The notes under the pieces were generated by a model. That model searched no databases and had not been told where the DNA came from. It saw only the letters and a list, made by a program, of their open reading frames with translations. This document shows positions 21,515 to 31,400 of a DNA stretch of 64,000 nucleotides, one piece after another (the stretch's first letter is position 1; every line of letters begins with the position of its first letter). The position numbers were made by a program, and so were the translations under genes. This stretch comes from Thunnus maccoyii (taxonomy: Eukaryota > Chordata > Actinopteri > Scombriformes > Scombridae). The stretch covers positions 28,680,662 to 28,744,661 of the forward strand of contig NC_056533.1 in the NCBI RefSeq assembly GCF_910596095.1, written 5' to 3'.

Positions 21515-22351
21515 CCAATTAGGAAAATACACATTTATTGACAACAGTTCAGTTTGTATCGTCATATATCATTGTGACACAGAAAAATAAAGCTGCATTA
21601 CAAATAGATTTTCTCTGGTAATTCAGATCCACTTCCCCAAACAATACTGTACTGTAGAATTCATTAACAGTCTGATATCTAAGCCTGTAAAGACAGAGGC
21701 AAAACTACCGTAACACAAAACAAACCCTCAGTTATAAAGTGATAATGAAATGTGGTTAAAAACAGCCAGCTTATCTGAAATATTAAAATGGAAATTTTCA
21801 GTAAGAGTTCCAGTATTGCTGAAACTAATGATCGCTTTTGAACCGGAGTTTTTCATTAGAAGATGAAAATTGGAAAACAAATATGCAACAGACAATTTAA
21901 TACTATGATAGGACTGAGCAATTTGGGACAAAATAATTGTTCTGATAAAAAGAAGATTTTCTTCAGCTAGCAATATTTATCATGCTCCCTGTTTATGTTT
22001 GGAAAATAACCTTTTAAGTTTTTTGTTTATAGTCATCAAAATGGACTACTGTATAAGGAGTCAAACTGGAACTGCCTTTATGAAATACTTATAAAAGTCT
22101 GGGAAAATCTGACTGACTATGTGCTTTGGAATAAAACTGTCACAGTATTAAAAACTGTTGACACAATTACAATGGTGTATACTAAATTTCTACTGTTTAT
22201 ATTTTGCTCAGCCCTCAGAATATTGAGAGACTGTTACCATGAGTCATAAAAAAAAAAAATCAACTGTTGCACACTGCCACATATGGTATTGCAATGCAAG
22301 TTATAAAGATACTATAAATACTGTAAAACACCTGAGAGATTGCAGCAGAGA
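21515..22351 (-). terminator. ramac: ramac 3' UTR and poly(A) signal
   Basis: On the minus strand the sequence after the ramac stop runs to an AATAAA at 21534-21539 (TTTATT on the plus strand). This gives a 3' UTR of roughly 0.8 kb. No splice signal or frame of interest lies in it. The end point is inferred. Confidence 0.5.
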
Positions 22352-22574
22352 TCAGTAACGGTCATAATGTGGTCTCTGATGATGGGAGTTGTATCCCTGG
22401 TTGGAGCCTGACTGATGCCCACTTCCATGACCCCAATGCCTGTCTCTGTCTTGCCAATGTTGCTGCCCATGATGCTCCCCTCTCCAACCCCGGTCTCCTC
22501 CCCAACCCCGGTCTCCTCCCCAACCTCGACCTCCTCCCCACCCACGACCTCCATGTCCACGACGGTCCTGGTAC
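22352..22574 (-). CDS. ramac: ramac coding exon 2 (terminal)
   Basis: Acceptor CCCTGCAG|GTACCA on the minus strand. Encodes the Arg/Gly/Trp-rich tail and ends CGT TAC TGA at 22352. The hexapeptide repeat is also an 18-bp tandem DNA repeat at about 22485-22545. Confidence 0.93.
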
Positions 22575-23624
22575 CTGCAGGGAGACACATAAATCAACAA
22601 ATGATCTTCAACAATAGCTACCATCATGATTACTGGACAATAAACTGGTTACCACTTAACAGTGGTGGAGGTAGTACTCAGATCCTTTACTTACTAAGTA
22701 AAAGTACCAATACAGCAATGTAAAAATACATCATTATAAGTAAAAGTCCAGCATGAAAAATCCCTCTTAAGTGAAAGTACTAAAGTATTAGCAGCAAAAT
22801 GTACTTAAAGTATTAAAGTATAAAGTAGCAGAAAATGGAAATAGTCAAGTAAAGTACCTTAAAATTGCACTTAAGTACAGTACAGTAAATGTACTTAGTT
22901 ACTTTCCACCACTGCTACTTAAGTGCATTAAAAATCAGTTAATTAACTACAGATTAATCTTCAGGAATAAAGTTTTGTTGTTCTCTTTTTTGCTTTTACA
23001 TAGTGTCTTTTTAAGACTGTAGCTTTTTAGTTATTTTTTTATCATGAAGTACTTTGATACTTTGTTGTGATGTGATGATATAGAGAGGTACAATACAAAA
23101 ACTTTACTTTGTTACTTACTGACCTGGATAAATGGAAAACAATACACCTCACCTCAAATTTGTATAGAGTATAGCCTGTTGAATATTTTGAAAAAGGTCA
23201 GGAGACAAAAATTGGTCACCTGATGCCTCACAAGGTAAAGGGGTAAATCAAGTCAAAAGATCTCTATGTGCATAGTTACATTCATGGTATACTACCGTTA
23301 GCTATAGAAACAGCTAATTTTGATGATGTGATGATACAACAGTGTAAAATTATGTTCTTGTTTGATAAATGTTTCACCAGTACAACGGTATTTTTGGTGT
23401 TTTACAAGTCCCCTGTGGGCTGCACGACATAATAACACAACTAACACAACTGACCTGTTGTCCCTGCCTCGCTGGTTTCCACCTCCACGACCCCTCCAGT
23501 CCTCGACGATGGGAGGGGGGTCTGCTGGCCGGTTCACATACTGCTGGTATTCATGGTCCTCCGAGGAAAACCTGTGGGCAAACATCTCCTCGTAGGTCTG
23601 CTGTTTCTCCGTGGTCTCGGTCAT
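22352..23624 (-). CDS. ramac: RNA guanine-7 methyltransferase activating subunit (RAM/RAMAC), complete, 2 coding exons
   Basis: Coding exons 23455-23624 and 22352-22574 join (AG+G codon, Arg57) to a 130-aa protein; human RAMAC is 118 aa. Residues 1-57 carry the conserved RNMT-activating segment (YEEMFAHRFSSEDHEYQQYV, then PPPIVEDWRGRGGGNQRGRD). The rest (58-130) is an RNA-binding type Arg/Gly/Trp-rich tail with a GW-GG-D/G-R hexapeptide repeated at about 67-86 and an HGHYD/HQRPHYDRY-like end. Known role: it binds and activates the cap guanine-N7 methyltransferase RNMT in the nucleus. The ATG at 23622-23624 lies one base after an acceptor (TTGTTGTGCAG|A), so a non-coding 5' exon is expected upstream. 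The sequence antisense to this gene contains long open frames that are shadows of its GC-rich repeats. Confidence 0.94.
22660..22914. mobile_element. 255-bp hAT-like MITE with 8-bp target duplications
   Basis: Begins CAGTGGTGGA (22660) and ends TCCACCACTG (22914), perfect 10-bp terminal inverted repeats. It is flanked by CCACTTAA (22652-22659) and CTACTTAA (22915-22922), an 8-bp duplication with one mismatch, as hAT transposases make. It shares both ends with the 898-bp element at 12267-13164 and looks like an internally deleted derivative. It lies in the single coding intron of ramac, 78 bp from the acceptor of exon 2. Confidence 0.85.
23455..23624 (-). CDS. ramac: ramac coding exon 1
   Basis: Encodes residues 1-56 and the first two bases of Arg57. 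Donor AACAG|GTCAGT on the minus strand. The exon itself begins at 23625, directly after a TTTCTTGTTGTGCAG acceptor. Confidence 0.94.
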
Positions 23625-23853
23625 TCTGCACAACAAGAAAAGCAGTTGTTGAAACACTGGATATCCTATCGATGTTTTCTGTGGTGTAGTGATGAATGAC
23701 TGTTTTTACAGCGTGTATATAATGCGTGTGGTGTACTGCAAGTCAAAACACTCTAAACCTGTACTGATCTGGAGGCAGTTAGCATTAGCAAAAGCTACAA
23801 ACACAAATACCCTGATAAAAGCAGTTTCCTCAATGCTAGCGTTGTAAACACAC

Positions 23854-24060
23854 CTTCTACGATGCGAAGACTTATCGTCTCCTCCTTCCTCTGGATTTTC
23901 AGAGTTGTTAGTTTTAGCTACTCATTAAATTAATACCCGATGTTTTGAAAAGAAGCATGGATGTATCCATGAAACGAACTCCTTTCCCTGTACTGCGCTG
24001 AAATGCTTCCCCCGGAACAGATGAACTTCTTTTCATGGTTCCGGGAGCGCGCGCACCTGC
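23854..24060 (-). promoter_or_regulatory. ramac: probable ramac 5' non-coding exon and promoter
   Basis: On the minus strand a donor-like GTAGAAG|GTGTGT lies near 23854, upstream of the acceptor of the first coding exon. A GC-rich patch at 24013-24060 (TTCCGGGAGCGCGCGC, ETS-like TTCCGG plus CGCGCGC) is the likely core promoter. Both are inferred from sequence only. Confidence 0.45.
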
Positions 24061-24568
24061 CACTGATTGATGGCTGTTACCTGTCGGTTAAAAAACAAGA
24101 CCAACGGTCAGTATCGGAACGTTGAAACTCCGGCGTTATTTGATAACAACGGTTGACTTTAAACACAACTTAAAGCGACATATTTTTAACAAAACATGAC
24201 AGTAAGAAGCGCAGCTAACCGCTTAAATTCGCTGCCGTTATACCGTTATATCGCTTAATTAAGGAGAAAGTGCCAACTACTGGAATCCAACACAGTCGCT
24301 TAAAACATGTAAGTCCTGCTGAATTGACTGTTGTCGCTGTTGGTCATTTTTAAACGCGTATCTTTTTTTTACATATAAATTTACTTTCGGTTTGAATTGT
24401 GTCGTGCTTTCAGACCACAGTTTGGGTTTAACGCCACCACAGACACCACAGTTTTTTTTAAGTGTGGGTGGCTCTGGCAGAGGCGTGAGCAGGTGGAAGC
24501 CGCTCCGTGTCGCTGCTGCTGCCCTTCATATGAAACACAATCCCGGTGGGGAGGAAGAAACTCTGCCC

Positions 24569-24601
<33 letters not shown>

Positions 24602-24951
24602 GGAAATTAACTTAATTCATCAGCGCCGGTTGTTGTAAGACAAGCGAGGAAGAAGCTAGTCCACAGTGGGAATTTACACTGCTGCACATCTGAAGAGGAA
24701 AAACAAACAAGCAGAGAGAAAAAAACTTCGTGAAATGACCAGAGCTCTGTGAGACTGAGCTTTAACAACCCGGTGAATCGAGTTTTCCGAAGAAGTGCTC
24801 TCATATTTCAGCTGTCGCTCTCAGCACCATAGAGGACCCGGCTCACGGGAAATGAACTCTTAGGACCGCTTATCATCTGCGGACTTTGACTGCGATTTAA
24901 CACACATTTTTTTCCACTATAAAAAAGGAGTTGTTCCTCAAGTCCGCGGCA
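24061..24951 (+). promoter_or_regulatory. homer2: homer2 promoter / 5' leader, head-to-head with ramac
   Basis: No protein gene separates the ramac 5' end from the homer2 ATG at 24952. A GTAAGT at 24309 and a TTTCAG ending at 24413 could bound a 105-nt leader intron. The leader contains upstream ATGs at 24530, 24735 and 24852 and a (CAAG)n tract at about 24576-24600. The transcription start is not visible. Confidence 0.45.
24576..24600. repeat. (CAAG)n tetranucleotide run in the homer2 leader
   Basis: About six units of CAAG/AAGC. It falls inside an upstream open frame of 26 codons (24530-24610), so a change in unit number would shift that frame. Confidence 0.85.
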
Positions 24952-24956
24952 ATGGG
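24952..24956 (+). CDS. homer2: homer2 coding exon 1 (5 coding bases)
   Basis: Only ATGGG is coding before the donor GTGAGT. Joined to GGAGCAGCCG of exon 2 it reads Met-Gly-Glu-Gln-Pro-Ile, the invariant Homer N-terminus, which is the reason for choosing this exon. Confidence 0.85.
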
Positions 24957-25430
24957 GTGAGTAATCCAGAGAGCGCTGCCCTTCAGAGCGCCTCTCATGA
25001 CACCTGCACTGACTGAAATGTTATGCGTGTGTGTGCGGTGAAAATACGGCAAAAAAAATACCTCTACAGTCTGTGTACCATTGCCTACTGCTTGTCTGTG
25101 TGTGTTACGAGCTGTGGAAGACCCCAGTTTACTCTTTTATAGGCAGATTATTTGGCAATGTGGGAAAATCTGAAGGTATAATTTTCGCTGTCTGTGAGAT
25201 ATTCTGATTTCATGTGTGAAAAGGCGAGATGCTTTATATATATATATATTTTTATGCTTTATATATATATTTTTTAAAGATGGATTTATTTTTCTGGGTC
25301 AAAATTTTATGGGAATGTGGGTACTTCTGTTCCTCCTTATCTGCCTATAGGAATATGGCTTTGAGAGGGTTATGATATGGAGGTGTCAGAGTCAACACTG
25401 CCCACTAACAAGGAGAGATGGTACTTCTGG

Positions 25431-25493
<63 letters not shown>

Positions 25494-28400
25494 CCCACAG
25501 CTGTTTACAGGGTACAGAACATTATTTTGCCTCCATAGTCTACTGTGGTGTGAATATTGACTCTGTGGCTTCAGTGCCATAGTTATGCAATCATCAGCTG
25601 TCTTCAAATGAACATACATTATTAAGTTCTTGGTGTTTTGTCTCTTTCTGGAGTACCTGCTCCCGTTTATGTGGCTTTTATTTCACTTAGAAATCACAAC
25701 AGATGAGTTTAAGTATTTTTTTTTTTTTGCTTAGATCAAACCTGTACCTGAATGATTTATGACAGCGTTATGAATATTTCCATTCATGACATTAAGGAAC
25801 CTTTAATTTCTGTAAAAGTATGAGGTCAGGTGTGAATAATTAACATCATTAATGTTCAGTAATTCAGTTTAAAGTGCCACAGCGCTTCTGTTTCCCTGAG
25901 CATTGTTTTTTTTTGCAATGTGTAACAAACCAGTTCAACAGTCCTGACTCCTTCTCAAAAGTTTGGCATGCTCACCCAGCAGGTTTGAAATGGAGTCGGT
26001 GACGTTGTGTCATGAAACTGGCCCAGTGGACCAGCAGCAGACAGCCAGTCACACCTCCTGACAAGAGACAGGAGGCAACAAGTTTCCTTTTTCCAGTTCC
26101 CCGGTTTCAGTCAGTGCCAACCTGTAGTATCACTTGACAGCTGAATAGTCTCTGGAAGGTCGAAACAAACGGCTTCCCAGGATCCAGCCGTTCATTCTTT
26201 AAAGCCACTGTTCAGTGTCACATGCTTGTAGGAATTTGTTTACGGCTGCAACTAGTGATTGTTTTCATTATTGAATAATCTGCTGAATATTTTCACAGTT
26301 AACCAGTTAATCATTTAGTCCGTAACAAGTAAGAAAATAGTGAAAAATGCCAATCACAAGTTCTCAGGGCTCGATGTAATGTATCCAAATTGCTTGTTTT
26401 GACTCACCAGCAGCCCAAAACCAAAAGCTATTCAATTGACAATCATACATTTTTGCCTAAGAAATTACTTAAATGATTAATTATCAAAAATATTGCCAGT
26501 TTGTTGTTGTTGTTGCTTGAATAATCATCTCAACTCTTAGCTAATTTTGTTTTTATTTATTTGTTTCTTTATTGTATCTATAAAAAAAAGTGAAAATTAA
26601 GATTGAGTTTCATACATGCTTAATTGTGCAATATACTACTTCCTGATTACACTTGGTAATTATGCAATGTGTCCCGCCCTAACTGACAAGTCAATATAGA
26701 TAAGAATGAGTGTGTGTGCGTGTTTGGCGTAGGAAACTATGGATCGTTTGTCGTGTTTTGGCAGGATTTAGGCGTCCCTTTGGCCCTGAAGCTCTTGGCT
26801 CCTAAGTGGAGTTATAGATTAACTATAAGTCACCTAACACACAGACACACATTAACAGCTCCAGTGTCTATCTTCCTGTCATAAGCCTTTGATCATGTCA
26901 ACTACTATCACTACCCTTTTTGACCTTGACTCATTTGTTATTGATCATGTAATTTCTGCATGATTTATAAAGTACAACGCTGGATATATAAATCCAAATT
27001 ATAACATTATATTTTAAAAGCATGCCCAATTAATACATATGTAAATCAAGATTGCTGAATTTAAGAGAGGTTGATGAGATTCTGATAAGAAAGTGATGCT
27101 AATTGTGTTTTTAAGTAGAGTTTCACAGCTTAAGCGCTGCATCTCTTTCCCTACTGGAATTATCACAAAATAAAGCTTAGATTGCCAGAAAGCCCTTTCT
27201 TACTGAATAAGCACTCACACAGACAGCAATGCAATCAGCATATTGCTATTTAAAGTAAGCCATGCTGGGAGCAGCCCTAACACAGGGATAGATGATAATC
27301 TCCTGGCTGGCCAGAGAATGACAGCTAAAGGCTTAACACTCATTGATTAGGTTCTGTGACATGTGACATGGCAGTAGGTCTCTTGGCTGCCCAGACAGGA
27401 GAATGGATCGTAATCCTAATCGGAGTGTGTGTCCTCTGTCTGTGCCTGGAGGCTCGAGGTGAACGTGGAAGAGGTGTGGTTGGGGATTGGATGCAGGTCT
27501 TACTGTTAAAGAAACATGAGTAAATGAAAGGGGACAGACTGATGGCGGATTGGACGTCTCCTCACCAGATGGTTGAGGCCTAGGAGGCCATCTGCTGCCA
27601 TGCTGTGCTCCTGTGGAGGCTTCCTCACTTCCTTTTCCTCCGAGCTCTCAGATTAAGTCGGGCTCTGCAGGCCGCTGCCTTAGTGTGGTGGAGGAGAACC
27701 CGCTGTGGTTCTGCTTTGAATCTGGCCTGCTGCCCTTGTTGCATGGGATTCTGTCTCTGTCTCCCCATTTAATGAGCTGGCATGAAGTACTGTTCAATAT
27801 ACTATATGATGCCAAAACAATCAAGGTCACCTTAATAATATATAACCTAAATAATAATGGCATCAAAAATAAATAAAATATTATTACTATTTCAAACAGA
27901 CAACTGTGAGATTGAATATGTCATTAAAATGTATTCAGTATGATGCAAATATAGTAAAAAAGTGACATGACAATGAAATTAGACAGCAGCTAATGATTTT
28001 CATCAATGATTTTTCAAAGGATCCTCAGATGATTAAAGGGATAAAATAAGATAAATATATTTGTTACACAAAGTTATGTTTATTTTTTCATTAAATCTTT
28101 CAAATGAAACAATCTGATAAGAAAAAAAAGATCACTTTCAGTTGAACTGCTCACAACTCGTGTTCTGAGGGGTCACAAATGGACGCTTTTATTTTAAGGG
28201 ACCACAAGCTAAAACGTTTAGAACCACTGGTTTATACTGGTTTAATATCCCATCAGGAGTTCTGTGAGCCCAAGGTGACAACTTCAGATTGTTTGTTTTG
28301 TCTGACCTACAATCCCAAACCTAAAGAAAAAAATGATATAAAAACAGAGAAAAGGAGCAAATGTTTGACTTTTTTGCTTTAAGAATTAAGTGACTAATCG

Positions 28401-31400
28401 ATGGTGAAAATAGTTGATTCATTTTCTGCTGGTGAACAAATGATTTGACTAAGCGCTTCAGCATTAAAAGGAAATGTGATAAAAGTCATTAAATATGTGA
28501 AGTATTTTAATATTTAATGAAGATTAACCAAAAAAAGTTTTTAAATAACTTGTACTCACTTTTTCGTCTTCAGACCTTCATCATGACCATCATTTATTTT
28601 ACCTGATGAACTTCTGACTGAGGACTGAAATGTTCACCAAGTGAAGACAATGATCTTTTTTTCTTTTCAGTCTTGAGTTTTTAATCCAATGCACCTCTTC
28701 ATTTAGACTTTCTGTCGTGCAGAAACTTTCCAGTAATAGCGAACAATCTAATGAAGTCAAAATGCCTTCAAAAAACACTTTAATGATCAAGAATACCGTT
28801 AATCAAATGAGATATTTGCAACAGTGATATCAAGTCACGGGTAGTCTTGGAATATAGGCCACATTTAAGTAAAATGCAGTGATGTTGTATACTTGCTTAT
28901 CCTGTTCTTATCCTGTCAGCCTGTGCAGCACATAATCTAATAAAGAAGAAAAGCCTTAAACTAACCTTTTTAATTGATGAATAACGCTGACAATAAGAAC
29001 ATTCTCATTAAGTCACAGTTAAGCTGAGACAGTAAGCGACTTTTTGTAAATATCAGGAGAAGAGGATGAAGGCATAATGCATGCTGCGGTATCTGAGGGC
29101 AAACCTGCCCTTCTTTGACCCCCCCACCATCATTAGTAGAACAGCGTGTTTATTGCAGTGAAAGCCCAGGTGGTGTTGTAGTGATGATCCCATAGAGCTT
29201 TGCTCTCCTGCGCACTTTGATCATTCAGTCAGACAAAACGCTGCTCTCCCTAATAAGGCAGCTCTGCTCTCCAGCGGGCCTCGCAGGTAAAAAAAATGAG
29301 AGAGATATAACCCCAACTCTGTTCATCTGCCATATGAACAGGATTATACCAGCTAATGAGAATTCAAGTTATTAAATTCAGGTGTTTTTTTATATTCACA
29401 AATAAATGTTGCTTGCTAGTCACAATACATTTGTTTCCTAATTTGCCATTTTTTTGTATTTCACCAAACCTGTGCACTTTGTGTTCTAGGTATGTGTTTT
29501 GTATTTTCCCTGTCTGACAAATTTGGGAGAAGATGTTCTTTTGTTACTCGAGCCCACAGAAAAGCCAATTGTAGCTTAGTGTCTTATTGTCAGCGCTGGC
29601 AGAGAAAGTGAGGAAGGATAAGTGCTCTCACTGAACTTTACTCCTTCCTACTGTACTGCAGCTATTTGACAAGTGAGTAATGCGGCTTTTGTCACTAAAG
29701 TTCTTTGAACAGGCCAAAATGCAAATTCCTTGCATTTGTCAGACCACTTAGGTTCAAGGACGGCATTTATACACATAATATTCTTCTGTAATATAATGAT
29801 CTGAGGTAATTGCTGCAGCCTTGTGATTGTCTCGGTTTAGCATCCGTCTGATCAGGACAACTTGGCAGTTGTGAATTTCTTACACAACAGCACTTGAGGA
29901 AGTGGAGTAATATAATGTGTCCACTGCTCATTATGCACACTAGCATGCCAAAAAAATAAAAATAAAAATCTAAAACTCCCAAAATTGTATCCCTGAGACC
30001 ATTGTGCACATTGAGTTTTCATCAGGTCACTGACAGTAATGTGCCTCATTTCACTGAAAATGTCTGTTCAGGTTTCTTATTCCTCTGGAGGATTCAAAGG
30101 GAAAAACGTACTAAACAGCCCAATGACCTGATGGATCCCACAGGCAGAGAGATGATGTCTCACTAATGAGGAGATGTTATTAGGTTGTTGCAGACTCATT
30201 CGTGTCATTATGCCTTCGGGTCTGCACCCAATAGGACCTTGATATACAGTTGATTAGTTTATTTGTCCTCAGTTCATTTCACACTCCAAACATGGTGTAA
30301 AACCCAGACATTGTTTTGCTAGTGTTGATGTTTTTTTCTCTGCTGACCCCTTCAGGAGACTTGACACCTCCATACCAGTAAGGAAAAAACATACACTCAT
30401 GAAGGAGTTTCACTGTGGGTCATCAACTCCTCACATAAAAGGAGCAAAAATAACTAAATATACAACAAACATAAGCATATGTTTCCTCTCTTTATTAAAT
30501 TATGAGCACTGATACATTGTCAGCTTCAGCCCATATACACACACACACACGACTATGTGTGCTGCCTCACATGTGTGTGACTCCTGGAGCCGGTAAAGTA
30601 ACATTATGTTCACTCTGTGTTGGTACGTGAGGAATGTTGTAGCGCACATCTCTGAAGCAGCTGAGACTGCTGATTTCTGTCTAACAGGCTACAAACCCCG
30701 TTCAAGTTTTGACTTTTAACAGGTCAACATTTGACCTCAGATTCTTCGATCACGTAGTCGTTATTCAAGCCGCTGACGTGTGTCCCTTGCATTTGGACAG
30801 AGAGGCAGATGTCTGTGATTGATGAGGAAAGATTGTTCGAGGGAACGAGCTTAGAGTAGATTCTCAATTTCAGGAATCTGGACAAGGCGGTTCTCCCACT
30901 CGTCGGCCTCTCTTGAAGAACATACCTGAATTTCGCAGGTGTCGCTACACAAATGCAACGTGACTGCAACCCCTCGTTTGAAATTATCATCCAAACACTT
31001 AGTCAAAGATAGAAGCGCCTGCTGTTATTCATACTTCCTCTCAGGACTCGGTGTCATCCTGCATCATCTTAAATTGTCTTCTTTAAGCAGCAGGATTATC
31101 CTTCTTTTAGAAAACTTCACTTAAACTCTGAAGAATAAGTTGTGTACGTAAATCACGGGTAGAGATCAAGCTAACATTTTAAAGGATTTAGTAGAACAAG
31201 AGGCCAGGCAGGCTTAGTCATGCATCACTCACAGTATTGCTGCTCCATATTCCTCAGAGGTAACGTGGTGCAATTATTTTAGAAAGGCACGCGAACATGG
31301 CAGCCTATCGCTGATGACAAAACACCCCTCCTGTGCAAAGTTGACTTCATTGTTGTTGGGTGTCTGACTTGTGTTTGTGAAACAGATTTATGAAATGTAA

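Noticed and set aside
22369-22723. Two overlapping plus-strand open frames opposite ramac
   Set aside because: They are antisense shadows of the Gly/Arg/Trp-coding 18-bp repeats of ramac exon 2, with low-complexity Pro/Leu/Ser content and no splice or start context.
24396-24615. 72-codon frames upstream of homer2
   Set aside because: They read through the (CAAG)n run and lack similarity in any frame; at most the 26-codon part starting at 24530 is an upstream frame in the leader.
30724-30990. Minus-strand frame of 88 codons in homer2 intron 1
   Set aside because: Not recognised as any protein, no splice partners seen; kept only as part of a possible regulatory block.
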